DNA of 64,000 nt from assembly GCF_963676685.1 (NCBI RefSeq), contig NC_092345.1:49125838-49189837 (forward strand), given 5' to 3'. Shown one piece after another: positions 8,401-21,100 of this stretch. Positions within the stretch are counted from its first letter, which is position 1. The number at the start of each line of letters is the position of its first letter. The translations under genes were made by a program, and so were the position numbers. Source of the stretch: Mytilus edulis. Lineage: Eukaryota > Mollusca > Bivalvia > Mytilida > Mytilidae. A model generated the notes under the pieces. The model was not told the DNA's origin, ran no database searches, and saw only the letters and a program-made list of their open reading frames with translations.

Positions 8401-10216
8401 ACTTGCTTTGCAATTTAGTATTTGAACGTATTTTTTTTTGTCTCATAATATTAAAGAAAAAGATAAAGTATTACTGCGAATGAGAAAATGTACAAAAGAT
8501 CAAATGACATAGAAGTTAGCAACTATAGTATAGGTCATCGTATGGTATTCAACAACTAGTATAGTAAACTATAAAAGGTCCTTACATGACAAATGTAAAA
8601 AGGTCCTAATCATAAAACTGATGGCCTTATTTATGTTAAAAAAAAATAAAAACGACCACCATACAGATATTAAACATGTGGTTTCTAGCTAACAGTAACC
8701 TGGGAAACGTAATGTAAAGAGGCATACCAGCGTATTAAGGAGAACTTTACAGAGCAGAGAAGTTGTACCAAGTAGAAGTATGATGTAGTGGATTTTCTGC
8801 TCATACAATATGGATGATGCTACAGGCAATGGGAATACTAGTTGTTTGAAAGGCATAGTAGACCGCAGTGAGACAGCTAGAGGAAGCACAAACGTTCATT
8901 TGGCCAGTTATAGAATCGCATAGATGACCTGAGATGGAAGCCGAGCTGATGAGTAAGATTTGACTATCTCTACTGACCCGCCAACCGGTGGAATTAATGG
9001 TACAGCCCTGGACGCAATATCTGGTGAAGGCTGGTACCATCTACTAGTAATTGGGAGATAGATACATACGGAGTATATATCTGCCAACTGATACGATATT
9101 CCCGGACTTGTATTTCCTATCATGTTTTCCTTGATAGAGGGTTGCTGCTCACAAGGAAGATATTAAACCAAGAGTTCCAAATGGTGAAGTTGAAATCATC
9201 CCTTCGTAAATTTCACAGACGCCATCACGAGTTGGTTAATGGAATAACCGTTTCACAGATGATATCGGATATGTTCCTTATGTCGTAACTGCAATCCCCT
9301 TTCATTTTCACGAATGTGACCTACCGAATTAGACTATTTACCGGGTTTGTAATAGGATGAGTAACACGACAGGTGCCACATGTAGAGCAGGATCTGCCTA
9401 CCCTTCCGGAGCACCTGAGATCACCCCCAGTTTTTGGTGGGGTTCGTGTTGCATAGTTTTCTATGTTATGTACTAATATTTCTTTGTTTGTCTTTTTCTT
9501 TTTTTTAGACATGTAGTTGTCAGTTTATTTTCGATCTATGAGTTTGACTGTCTGTCCCTCCGGTGTTTTTCGCCCCTCTGCTAAATATATCAAAACACTG
9601 GCAGAGAGCGAAAAAGATTCAGTGATGAGGGAAGCTGAGCATTCAAATGAATATGACAGCAGAAAAGCAGGAAACCCTCATTTGTAAGTTATAATTGAGG
9701 ATCTTGTATTTTCTGGGTTTTAGAAAAGGGGAGGAACACTCATAAGTCAAAGGTAAACTGACAACGCTAAATTATGGCATAAAAAGAGGAATAAAAGACA
9801 AACAAGTCCACAAACCTTCCATCAAAAACTAAAACCGAGCAACACAAACCCGACAAAACGGTGAACGGGGTTGATGCTACACTAGTGACACCCGTCATTT
9901 TGCTCATGTTGAGTAAAAATTCAGTATTATCACAATCACGGAAAATATGACGGTATTGTGGTAGCGACAAATGACTCTACTTACTTTGAGTTTTTGTTAG
10001 CTGACTAACTGTTCCTTCGAGTACATTACGTTTTGTCTCTTCCTTTTGCAGTTTATCTGATAATGAGTTAACAAGACTTTCTAATCGACCAAGACGATCT
10101 GCAAGGACATCAGGGTCATTCAACAGTAATCTCTTTTTCTGTTGGTCCTTCGAATTCGTTGCTCCAGTTTTACACAGAAAGAAGAACAAAATAACAAAGG
10201 TCAGAAATGTTGACAT
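5490..10216 (-). CDS. Short-chain collagen C4-like secreted protein, three exons
   Basis: This is a secreted extracellular protein of a family common in bivalves and named after sponge short-chain collagen; its function is unknown. The coding exons are 10216-9985, 6883-6815 and 5956-5490, all with GT-AG borders and phase-1 joins, giving 255 residues. Residues 1-20 are a signal peptide (MSTFLTFVILFFFLCKTG). RLLLNDPD follows, then a heptad-like coiled coil at about 34-77. YIRWGK at 83-88 opens a globular domain with ten cysteines: CPGN, VCLPP, CSVC, NTCFNGW, FICID, KCGALPCPPY and LTCVVC. No Gly-X-Y collagen repeats are present. The coiled coil suggests oligomers, and the even cysteine number suggests disulfides. 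The frame is intact. Intron 1 (3.1 kb) and intron 2 (858 bp) are filled with repeats. The family call comes from recognising the domain pattern, and the splice sites are my inference. Confidence 0.88.
5963..6185 (+). repeat. F3 repeat copy in intron 2 of the C4-like gene
   Basis: It matches the copies at 34855, 44990 and 63210 (aaaatcacaaaaatactg, then cctgacttggtacagg). It begins within about ten bases of the 3' splice site at 5957, so its reverse complement supplies most of the pyrimidine tract. Confidence 0.75.
6965..8210 (-). mobile_element. Penelope-like reverse transcriptase fragment with 3' tail, dead
   Basis: Read on the minus strand from 8210 downward, broken frames show FYTSIPHSKLK (motif A region), DNIKMLDFLIDN, MGTNCAPLL (7938), then YPFELEIKDTTDT and YLDLHLEIDTEGRLKTKL. 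After these come frameshifted C-terminal remains (about 7640-7410) and a repeat-rich tail to 6965. At the catalytic site, where the family has an aspartate pair, this copy reads FRYKNGVFSL, so it cannot be active. Several frameshifts are present. The RT resembles those of Penelope-like elements, but no GIY-YIG domain is visible and the family call is tentative. It lies in intron 1 of the C4-like gene, in the same orientation as that gene. Confidence 0.7.
8480..8650 (+). repeat. Worn F2 copy in intron 1 of the C4-like gene
   Basis: The pieces ggtcatcgtatggtattcaac and ggccttatttatgttaaa follow the F2 order seen at 43600-43760, with many changes. Confidence 0.45.
9048..9600 (+). mobile_element. 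Penelope-like RT C-terminal fragment and tail, inverted to 6965-8210
   Basis: The plus strand reads GVYICQLIRYSRTC, then remains of the RT C-terminus with KLKSSLRKFHRRHHELVN, followed by the same tail (gacctaccgaattagactat, then ggagcacctgagatcaccc). It matches the complement of 7190-7600. It has no full frame. With the minus-strand copy it forms a long imperfect inverted repeat inside intron 1. Confidence 0.7.
9720..9965 (-). repeat. Third fragment of the RT-element tail in intron 1
   Basis: gacaaacaagtccacaaacc and gtgacacccgtcattttgct match tail sequence near 7100-7290 with changes. It ends just before the exon 1 donor at 9984. Confidence 0.5.
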
Positions 10217-10330
10217 GTTATGGGATATGATGGGACGTATAGAAATGTTTCTTATCTTATTACAATTTTATCTCTCTTTTGGATAATAAGACATATTGAA
10301 GACTTTTGGTGTACAATGATAGATTATACA

Positions 10331-10345
10331 ATCTATATATATAAA
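10331..10345 (-). promoter_or_regulatory. Possible TATA box of the C4-like gene
   Basis: TTTATATATATAG on the minus strand lies about 115 bases before the ATG at 10216. The spacing would allow a short leader. AT-rich runs are frequent here, so support is weak. Confidence 0.25.
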
Positions 10346-10384
10346 TATTCGTGCAATGATTTTACATGTATGGATAAATATTTA

Positions 10385-10560
10385 TTTATATTTGGCACAA
10401 CTTTTTGGAAATTTTGGACCCTCAATGCTCTTCAACTTTGAAACTGTTTGGCTTTATAAATATTTTGATATGAGCGTCACTGATGAGTCTTATGTAGACG
10501 AAACGCGCGTCTGGCGTACTTAATTATAATCCTGGTACCTTTGATAACTGTTAATATGTA
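10385..10560 (+). repeat. F1 repeat copy upstream of the C4-like gene
   Basis: This is a well-kept copy: tcaatgctcttcaactttg, gagcgtcactgatgagtc, gacgaaacgcgcgtctggcg and cctggtacctttgataact in order. Confidence 0.8.
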
Positions 10561-12439
10561 TGTTTCTTTTCATTGGATTATCATATGAATGTATATATTG
10601 TTGGTACATGTATAAGTAGCACTCCCTTCCTTAATCAAATAATTAAGATATTTTAGAAGGAGACATGTCACATGCAAAATTTTCCGTTTATTTATTTCAC
10701 AGCATTTTTCTTTATAAGATTCATTGTATCAAAGCATCATGTATGTAGCTCAAAGTTTCAACGACAGCATATTACACTAATTCTAAACAGATTACTAAAT
10801 TCAAAATACCTGATATACCGTAATTTGTCAGATTTTGGTAAACTTTGAAGTTTTTTATAGAAACAATTGTCATCCTACACCAAGACTAAACTTCTGTTGG
10901 AATTAAAAGCTATGGTTGGTCATTCGTATATACATTTGTATGTAAATGCATTTTGGTTAGCAACGTCCTTCAATGAATGTAAATTGTTAACAAACACATA
11001 TTAATTCACAATGGCATCCATAAAACGAGATTTATCATTTTATTTTACAGAACCATGTAGTACAGTTTTTATTTATTTGCAAACATTAAAACATTTTGGC
11101 TCAACATATTTAAAATCAAAATAAAACACAATTGTCTTATAAAACCCAACCGTTGGCATCTTTTGAAGTTTTATCGAATTGACGAATTGAAATTTTCATA
11201 TTAAACCGACACTTTATATGGAGATCTATTCAAAATAACCTTTAAATTGAGATCTTTTCAATCTCGTTCTTTTCAAAATTCGAATCTTTTGAGGGAAAGA
11301 TAATGCAACGGTTGCTTCGTATAAAAGTAATCTTCCACGTTAATAACATTATTACAAGTTTCTATATATAGTGAAACGAAGCATGTTTTTATAGAGTTTG
11401 ATATCAATACAAGTAACAGATTAACCAAAATAAATTTTCGGCCTATTAATTTTTAAGAATGATAGGATATGTATTTCATTGTGTGTGTCTATGACGCGGG
11501 CATAATAAATAAAATGCATGCATAATTCTATAAACTTCGGATGGTACATAAAAATTTCTTCCTTTATAACTGTTTTAGCCGTTACTAGTCTTAAGTTTTA
11601 GTATTGTGAAGTATACTTTTTATCTACTAGTATATGTATAATAAGACCCGAGTAAAATAACCACGCTGTCAGTTTTTAATCCATTTTTCAATCATTAATC
11701 TATTTTGTGTTTGACTTAATTAAGTGTCAAGGTATATTCAATACACAATATGCTTGTCTTTATGTTATCTGTTTTTTAAAAATCCAATATAAAACACGAT
11801 AGTTAAGTTACATAACATGGTAGACCATTGTACGGATATACAACCTTCTCAGTGCAAACTATAGCAACGACACGTGAGTATGTACTTGACTTTCAAAGTA
11901 CACTTGACAAATGTTTTATAGTATGCGAAACTATTTAAAAAATGCACATTACATAAAAATTGTGAATGTTCTTCAACAAATCAAAACATTTTTTTTAAGG
12001 ACAACGCTATCTGTCTAATCTGCAACTGACATTTATAAAATGTCGTATTGAGTCATATAATAGTTTCTGTCTGAAAGACCTAGGTCTTTGTGAATGACAC
12101 ATGAATGATACACTGGATGAAATGTCGTCTATCAACAGTATGATTGCACAATCGAAAAACATTCAAGTAACTAACGCTGTATGCAAATACAACGTCGCTG
12201 GTCTTCCAAAATGTTTTTCAAAAAATAAATATCTCACAAACAGGCTTTGAAAATTTGGTTGAAATGCATGCTTCAAAAATGTCGTAAAGGAACCTGAATA
12301 TTTTTGTAAATGGCAATGAAATAAAAACTACGACGTTTGTGGTTTACTTAAAAACTAAACTTATTTTAACAGAAATAAAGAAATATTTAAGTATTTGATT
12401 CCCAAAGTCATTACACAACACTTTTCAAGTTTACATACA
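10561..12439. other. AT-rich intergenic stretch, nothing recognised
   Basis: I see no frame with coding character, no RNA gene and no repeat shared with the rest of the window. Confidence 0.5.
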
Positions 12440-12910
12440 ACATTTGGAAGGCAAACTTTACTGGCAACTTTGTGTCTTTTGTAGACGAAACACGCGTCTG
12501 GCGTAAAATACAAAATTTAATCCTGGTATCTATGATGAGTTTATTTACAACCACTGGGTCGATGCCACTTCTGGTGGAGTTTTAATTCCCCGAGGGTATC
12601 ACCAGCCCAGTAGTCAGCACTTCTTTTCTGACATGAATTATCACTGATATGGTCATATTTATAAACTAACTGTTTACAAAACTTTTGAATTTTTGAAATA
12701 CTAAGGGTTTTCTTCTTCATGAATAGAGTACCTTAGCTGTATTTGGCAAAACTTTTAGGAATTTTGGTCCTCAATGCTCTTCAATTTCGTACTTTATTTG
12801 GCCTTTTAACTTTTTTTGATTCGAGCGTCACTGATGAGTCTTTTGTAGACGAAACGCGCGTCTGGTGTTAATATAAAATTCAATCCTGATATCTATGATG
12901 AATTTATTTT
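12440..12910 (+). repeat. F1 repeat, tandem arrangement with 364-bp period
   Basis: The signature gacgaaacacgcgtctggcg begins at 12484 and recurs as gacgaaacgcgcgtctggtg at 12848. The sequence between them (ctgggtcgatgccac, then ccagcccagtagtcagca) is the part of the unit missing from shorter F1 copies. Confidence 0.7.
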
Positions 12911-14570
12911 GTCACAAGTATTTTTTCGAATGTTTTAATTTGTCTAACTGTATGCTATTTCGAAGTATCAAAAATTGTCTTTGGTCAAGACCATTTGTGT
13001 GAAAAAATATTATTTTCAAGCCCATCGACGACAACTTAGAAGAACACAAACACATTTTCTGACTTCGAGCCGACTAATCTTTAATCATTCTACAAAATGA
13101 GGCGATCTTTGTGGAAAAGCAAAAAAATATCAATGTCAAGGTCCTTGCTTTGACCAGGCTTGTGATCGAAACCACGAATCTTAATAATTTAGGCAAGCAC
13201 GCTATCCCGAGAACACCGATTGCTCTCTTATTAATGCAGTTTTTCTGCTAAACTCTAAAAGTAACTCCATGCAACATTTGTTTTATCCAATGTAAGTAAT
13301 TTTGTATGCTTGTTTTTGTACTAAAAGTTTTTGAAAAATAAAAAGAATGTTTCTATAATTTTCCTATGCAATGTGAATTAAGAAATTAATGTAAACGCTG
13401 TAAAATAATATAGCAGGAATAAATTTAACGTTGTCTGTCTTTTGGTTTATTTTCGTGTTTGTGCGATGGCATTGTCAGTTTGTTTTCTAGTTTGAATAAT
13501 CCTTATGTTTCGTGTCTCTCTTCTTTTTGTGTTACATATTTAACGAACTTATATACAAGTACACATATAACTGACATGACAGATAGCATACAATACAAGA
13601 TACCGACTACTTGATGATCTATATATGCGCTTTTATAAATTGTATGTCTCGTCAATTGCCTCGAAACCTAATAATAGTAAAACAGACGTTCCAAACGTTA
13701 GCAACATCTCAATCAAAGCTAAATACCGCTAATAAACTTTATCAGCACCAGCTCCTTTCTATGTTAAAAATTTACAAAATACAAGTTATTGGACAATTGG
13801 AGATGCAAAAGGTGACATGAGTAAAGTCCCTATTTTTAGCTTGACACCATTTTTTATTCTTTTGATATTTCAGTATGCATTTATTGCGCCTTCTTATCGC
13901 AGATTTTATGAACCAATGTACGTGACTAAACTTTATAAATACACCATTTGAAAGATATTGTGAATATTATAATCTACAGATAGACTCTTTAGTTATATTA
14001 AGATATATAAGGTATTGTAATTTCCAATAAAATATATCAAACTGATTTTACTCTAGACTAATTCCAACAACATGAATTCTCGTTTTGAACCTCAATATTA
14101 GAATTTCAATCATTATTTATCTTTAGGCCTATATCAACTTTCATTTCCTTTTATGAATTTTACTTTCCTTGATGATGCATGCTGTTCATTAATAAAGTGT
14201 GCGATTCATGGTTCGATATGCATGTGTTTGCAGTTAAATCAAGATTGGATTTCGCAAATTAGTAAAACTTTAAATTAAAAATTAGCTTTTGCCCCTGACT
14301 GTTAATAAGTATAAACTTAACATTGATATTAAACTTGGCAAATTTTATTCTTTTCTCCTAGTGAGAAAGAATCATTTTTAGTTTGATTAGTAAACTCGTC
14401 GAAGATAAGATGTCAAAGACAAATGCTTACAAACTTGTTTCCTCGGACTTCATTTCTGAAATTTCTATACATGTACTATCCATTTCAAAACATTCATTGA
14501 ACAAAGTCATGTTGATGACGTCTTTACAATAAATTCGTTGGAAGTGTATTGATTGATACCATAGTCCTGC
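12911..14570. other. Intergenic, with a worn RT-element tail near 13430-13530
   Basis: ggcattgtcagtttgttttc near 13465 resembles the tail seen at 9500-9560. Nothing else was recognised; small frames here lack coding character. Confidence 0.4.
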
Positions 14571-14689
14571 GGGTGGGGGAAGACATGTTTTTATTAGTTG
14601 TTATTTACCATGAACTAAATATAGCGTTTAATTTCTGTGATGACCCGTAGATTGGACTGCTTTTTACAGTGTGTTCATCCCCCCTGGTT

Positions 14690-15075
14690 ACACTGTGACA
14701 ATTGTTCCTTCGGTGAGAGGGAGGTTCAACTAGGTTGAGCGCTCTTATTAACGTTAAACCCCGTAAAAAATCTTTATGTGACTGCCCTTTGTCGAAAGCC
14801 TGCAATTCAGTGGTTGTAAGTTGGTTGCTGTTTTGTATGTTTTCTTTCGTTCATAATTTTGTCATACTTTTAGAATAATATTCGTTTAAATTGTTTCTCG
14901 TTTTTGGGGGCCTTTTGAAGATAACTTTATGGTAGGAGTTTTGTTCATTGTTAAAGTACGTACGGTACTGTTGAAAAATTCTCGCATTTTACACCATTTG
15001 CAATAAGAGCGTTGTTCTTTTGCTTTTTGTCGTTTTATTTTTGACCCTTTTGTGTAATGGTCCTTTTTTTACTAT
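14690..15075 (-). repeat. Degraded F2 copy
   Basis: The sequence gcctgcaattcagtggttgt, later ggccttttgaagataacttt and ttcattgttaaagtacgtac, keeps the F2 order on the minus strand, with many substitutions. Confidence 0.5.
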
Positions 15076-15589
15076 GATGCAAGGTTAATTGATTGACATA
15101 GTTATTTGCTTATAGTCCAGTGACAAATATTTCATGGAAGAGAACAAATTAGCAAATAATTCCGACCGGACGTGGCAGTGTATTTACACATCCCGCACAG
15201 TCAAACGGACGCGTCACTTAAGCAAGGGGTTTACCGCAGGAACATTTTTATATTGTACTATAAACTAATTAATAACCCAAACGGAAGAAATTAATATAAT
15301 CCTTGTCAAATAAAATTAAAGGATTAAATCAAGCGTAAGTCATTAAATTAAATAAATTTAGTATAGGCACGGTTGTCAATATTTGTTATCATGTTTTAAA
15401 TCAAAGATATAATATTTATTAACAAATGCAACGTAAAAATACTTTATTGTTTGAAATAAATGTCATCAAGCAAATTCTGTGACGGATAAAAATGTGACAT
15501 GATTTAAAGTGGATATGGTATTTAAAAATTAAAATGTCGAGGGAAAATCTTAAAATAAAATTAATGAATTTGATATAAAGTAGTACTTC

Positions 15590-15664
15590 AACCCCGCCGC
15601 ATTTTTGCGCCTGTCCTAAGTCAGGAGCCTCTGGCCTTTGTTAATTTTGTATGATTTTTAATTA

Positions 15665-15703
<39 letters not shown>

Positions 15704-15900
15704 TTTCGGAGTTTAGTATGACGTCCATTATCACTAAACTAGTATACAATTTTCTTTAGGGGCTAGATGAAGTACGCCTCCGCTTGCGGGATTTTCTCGC
15801 TCCATTGAAGACCCATTGGTGGCCTTCGGCTGTTGTCTGCTCTTCGGTCGGGTTGTTGTCTCTTTGGCACACTCCCCATTTCTATTCTTAATTTTATTGA
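15590..15900 (+). repeat. F4 repeat copy with a 31-base poly-T run
   Basis: It opens with caaccccgccgcatttttgc and carries ctaagtcaggagcctctggc, 31 Ts at 15670-15700, gaagtacgcctccgcttgcg and gttgtctctttggcacactc. The reverse copy at 58965-59258 has the same parts in mirrored order. Confidence 0.75.
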
Positions 15901-17019
15901 CATTAATTGTGTTCACATTTTTAGGCCATTTATTTCAATGATAAAGTAATGTTAAAGTTATTTTTAGCACTACATGAAATTTTGCTATATTTCGATTTAT
16001 TTGTGTCCAATTTTTTCGCGAGGGTTTTAATGTAATAAATCATATGTTATATCTTTACTGACTAACAAGAGTAGATGGTACTCCTTCCAACATCATCGAG
16101 GTTGGGCATTACTTCCCATATTCTCAATCGAGCCGAATCCGGTCTTAATTTCAGTCCCAATGTGAACTAACAATGATTTTTTATTTTTATCTTCTAAATC
16201 TAAATTATTTAACGTAAGTCGTTCATACTTATTTCATTTGCTGAATCAAAAGTCATTAAAGGGACACCAATCTATTTTAAAACAGTTTCCCATTATTTTT
16301 AAAAGTATATAAGTGCGCAAAAGATTTAAAGTTTAATGGCATTGAAATTCGACACTGATTATTTAATTCTTCAATTCAAAATCAAAATATTTATGTATAC
16401 ACATACATAGATCAACATTTGTACAAATATGTTATCTTATCTCGCTGTTAAAGATTGAGCTGACATTTGTTTTAAAAACACACCAATTGCAAACGTCTTG
16501 TCATTTAAGACGACTTTTTTCAGTATGTTTTAATGTTGTTTTGATAATAAATTCAATACAATGTTGTTACACAATTATTAGATCATTATGTCATATGCAA
16601 CAAGGCTTGAAAACTATTTAGTGTTTTTGAAATCCGTACTTATACGTTGTGAATAAAAATTCAAGACTTGCCAACTTCTACGTTATGGTGTTCTTTCGGT
16701 CAAGGTCTAGAGATAAAAAAATAATTCTGATCTATACTTTTGGCAATAGAAAATTGACAGATGTTATTTGGTCTTTGATTAAAAATGATTAAATCGTAAA
16801 TCTAGACAACGAGACAAGTTGAAATAGTATTTAAGAACGCACCCTGAGAACATATTTACACAAATCCTGTGATTTCTATAACTTCCTGTAAGTTAATGTG
16901 TACTGTAAATATATTAAAGTTAGCTTAAATCTGTAAAGTCGAATGCACATTTCAAATCAAAAGTCTGATAAACAAATTCAAGTCTCTAAGAACATGATTT
17001 ATTAATAAGTTGTAATTGG
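15901..17019. other. Intergenic, nothing recognised
   Basis: AT-rich, without coding frames or repeats shared with other parts of the window. Confidence 0.5.
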
Positions 17020-17024
17020 CTTAG

Positions 17025-17410
17025 AACTAGCTTTCAGTAACTACGAGCACTCTTTGGTCGATAGTTTTTGTCTCGTGTCTTTATGCTGATTTTGGTTTAT
17101 GCTCCTTGCAATACTTTTGAGTCGAGCCATTTCCTATTGATTTTAATAGTTTGCTTTTATGAGTTGCTGTCACATCACCTCCTCATGTTTGGAGAAGGTT
17201 GAGAGCTCACTTACACGTTTACACCTCCATATTTTTTACGAGTCTGTTCCTATAGTCACAGAAGTTATCGTTGGTTGTTGACGGTCTTATCTATCTTGTA
17301 GGTATCGTCTTGTTTTTGACCATACTGTTGGTTTTCTCGTATGCTAATTTTAAATTGTGTATGTCGGGGTCTTTTATAGATGACCATACGGCATGAGTTT
17401 TGATCATTGT
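17025..17410 (-). repeat. Degraded F2-type repeat and RT-element tail
   Basis: ctagctttcagtaactacga matches 50700-50725. Further right, ggttttctcgtatgctaatt and ggggtcttttatagatgac follow the F2 minus-strand order. Confidence 0.5.
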
Positions 17411-17671
17411 TTACTCTTATATATAATTGCTTACATACATTTGTACATGCACGTCATTTGAGCTCTGTGTATAGTACTAGTAATCTCAAGAACATAATAA
17501 CATCTCTATATTTTTTTCCTTACTTTGATCCCGTGGGTTGTAGTCAGCGCCCTTTCCTTATTACTTGTGTGTACTTTAAGGAATCGTAAATACAAATTTC
17601 TTGCTTAAGATCATATATAAGAAATCTTAGTTTGTGAAGATCCAATCTGATGCCAACAACAAACACACCGA

Positions 17672-18110
17672 AACGATATCATAAAATGCTGGACGTTTTG
17701 ACAACATATATGTTGAGTTTGCTTGATTGATATTTCAACAAACAGTCGGTATTACAATGTGTACTAATCGTGCACATCTACTGACTGGCTTGGCATTGTA
17801 GTCATATGAAGCAGAATTCATACAAAGCATTCTCAAAGAATTCTTGCCAAGTTCACTAATTTCATTTTCAGATTATACGTGATATTTATTGACTCATTAA
17901 CCCATATTTCCTTTAGTGCGTGCATGTCGTGTTTTTCCCAAAATGAACATGTAATTAATGATACTACTTTAACTCGAATGACTGCTTCATATTTGGATCT
18001 TTTTCTTGATATTGACATAGATGGACAGCAACAAACTGGAAGCTATGACAAACATGACGATTCCAGCTTTCCTATTTCTCAGCATTAACAGATCTACCAC
18101 ATCGTATGGC
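17672..18110 (+). mobile_element. Penelope-like RT fragment, heavily decayed
   Basis: Broken plus-strand frames read KMLDVLTTYM, then FNKQSVLQ in place of the usual pre-motif-C stretch. Later come NDTTLTRMTASYLDLFLDID and DGQQQTGSYDKHDD. It is the same family as 6965-8210 and 57690-58135. The catalytic aspartate region cannot be found in frame. Confidence 0.6.
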
Positions 18111-21100
18111 GTTTAAAAATCTCAATTGATTCTGTGTGTGTGTGCGTGTACATGTTTACTTTATACATGGACTTCATAAACAAGAATGTGCTCTTGACAC
18201 AAAAACTGCTCAAGAAATGTTTTAAAGAAACACTTTTCATCATTTGCATTTAAACCAATCGACAATCGCAACAGTACAAAATTTGAAAGGACAACATCAT
18301 CGACAAAACATACAACAAATGGAAGTTTTTAACGACCTTGATTGGCTATACAGGATACGTAGTTGATGGCAAGAAAGACCTATGGAAGTTTCTAAATTTG
18401 TAGAGTATAGTAAAAATTATCATGCTTTGAACCAACTAACGAGATTAATAAGACAATGTCAAAAATCGTTGAACGGTTGGGCGAATTAACTAAAGCTTGT
18501 CTTAAAATAAAAAAAATTAAAAATCCTTGTGTCGGTAATTTTTTTTACAAAGCTACAAGCCGAGTGGCAAATTCCTGGACCATTCAATTACCGATAAAGA
18601 CAGACGCACTACTCCGATCAACATGGCTTAATTAAAAACAATATTAAGTATTAAATCAGATAAATACAGCTAAAACCAACTCTTCAAAGAGAATGATAAT
18701 TGCAATTAATTGATACAACTAAACTTAATGACGCAAATGTTTTAATGTTTTCATCTATTTAACATCATCAATTAATTTGAACTTATGGATTACGTTTTTG
18801 TTATCAATTAAATGTGACGTAAGGATGTTGATTCAAATGACAGAATTTGACTAAATCAACAAGTTCCTGTCTAATGATGCATTATGGTATTAAAATATTG
18901 AACTGGATTAAGAGTTTGACGTATCGTATTTTTGAAAGCAACTTTACCAAATCACATGTGGCGGTACCTAATATTTGCATGTCACTGATTAAACATCAGG
19001 CTTTTCGAAAAAGAACACATTAACGACTGTTTTTAGAGAGGTAACAGAGCGCGTACGTGTTTTATTACACGTATTGCTGATTTTGTATGTTGAAATTTCT
19101 CAACCATTGAATAAATTACTTGTAAAAAGAAAAAAAGATATTGATTTGAAACTTATTAGTACGATTAGATAAAACATGGCTTAACTTTTATAGTACGAAT
19201 ACTTTTTTTTAATCTTTTTAAATACCATGCTAAATTTATAACTGAGTTCACATGTACTTAGGATTAAACAGCTTCACATTAATGTTTTGACGTCGCACCA
19301 GGATTGTTTAATTTGAAAATTTGAGTACTCTCTTAGGTAAACAAGACATGATCTGCTTTAAAATGTACTAATGTGTTAGAATTGTGCCTTTTGTACCCGT
19401 TATTTCAATTTCATTCAAAATAAAAATAATTAAATATCGGTGTTAATTTTGAAAAATATGAAATTGTATAAAATTAAAAGGTAATTTACTTCAACACTTG
19501 TCATTTTTCGTATGTGCTGGAACTTGAACTAACGTCACAACTCGGCCGATTCTGTACCTCATCGGAGAGAAGAGGAGTCAACCGAGGATTGCCGATTGAC
19601 GTTTGTATAATAGTCTCAGTTATTTGTCACCCTCTGGCTTGCTGTGGGAGTCTAGAGCTGATACTAGGGCCAACATGGAAAATGCTACATAATCTATAAC
19701 TATTTATAAAGCAACTAGTTTTGTGTATTTCCTAAATATAGTAACAAAGCTATATTTTGTATCATGTCAATTTCGTCATGGAACACCTTTTCAACTATCA
19801 GGGGTCCATTAAGGGAGGGAAAAAAAGTTTGACATTTGTTTTACGATTTAAAAAGCTATCAATGTATTAATTTAAGTTGCAGTATAAAAACAATATTAAG
19901 TTAATGTCAGTAGAACCTCGTCCTTTCCCAGTTTCACAGCCTCATACAAAAAAGTTTATATTTTCCTGACATTGACCTAATATTGTATATTTGCATGTAG
20001 CAACTCTATTTACATACGGAGGGACACATTGTCATATGTCACAATACAATAAGAATTTGATTTCCTTGTTTCTGAGATCAACGAATGCGAGCTATCTGTT
20101 GGCCTGAACATTAAAACGCATTAAGGAGCTGGAATTATTTAACCCTCCGGAAAAAAAAGAGTACACACATTGTCTTATACAAGGCAAACTATTTAAATAT
20201 CAATAAATTTTGCTTTTGGTTTTTTAAAGCACTTGTAGGAAATTTAAGTCATGAATTATTACACCATCCCGTTCTTATCGTGAATATGATAATATACAAA
20301 AAAGTGACTGAAGAAAATATTTTTATAGATTTTTAAATTCAGCAAAATGAAGAATTAAATTTACATTACGTAATTTTTTTTTGGCATATTGGTCAATTCA
20401 AAATATAGTTCTGTCTTTCTCTTCATCATCCGGTGTTATAACAATAAAATCAGGATGATTAACTCCTACCATGAAAAACATTTCCAAGATCAATTAATAT
20501 ACATAATTATGACATAATTGCAAAAAAGAGAAAATAGAATTTTACGATAGACTGTCATTAAGGATACATTACACTGCCAATTTATTAAAACAAAAGAAGA
20601 AAAACGTACCCTTGCAAAGTTAACTATTATATATTTTTTTCCTTATTTGTATTACATAACCAAATTGTTCTTCACATTTAAAATTAAAAAAAATATATAA
20701 AAAAAAAAATCAATGACCTGTCTTTGTTCGGTTGAACATTGCATAGACATGATGTAAATGAATTTGTTTTACTCTTTAAAAGAGTAATGTTATAAGCATA
20801 TGAATAACTGTTCTTTTTGGAACGGAGAAATAATACCTGTAGCTCATAATTCGGAAACTGTTACAACAATCTAACACAGGGTTTTTAAAAGGAACTTTTC
20901 GGTACACAAAATTGCAAAAGTTACCAAGTTTAGAACAATCATTGCAAGTCAAAGCAACATAAAGAGAGTTTAATATATATGGAATGTTATTCTTCGTACA
21001 TAACGTTTGCAGTTTTTCATTCAAACTATCTTGTTTGAAGTATATCGTATGTTAAATGAAATCACAAAAACCCAGACTGTCATGTCTTATTCGTCAGCTC

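Noticed and set aside
8801-9123. Two minus frames of 71-79 residues
   Set aside because: They lie partly over the plus-strand RT fragment and show no domain or ATG-centred support.
15734-15916. 60-residue minus frame
   Set aside because: It is the complement of an F4 repeat copy.
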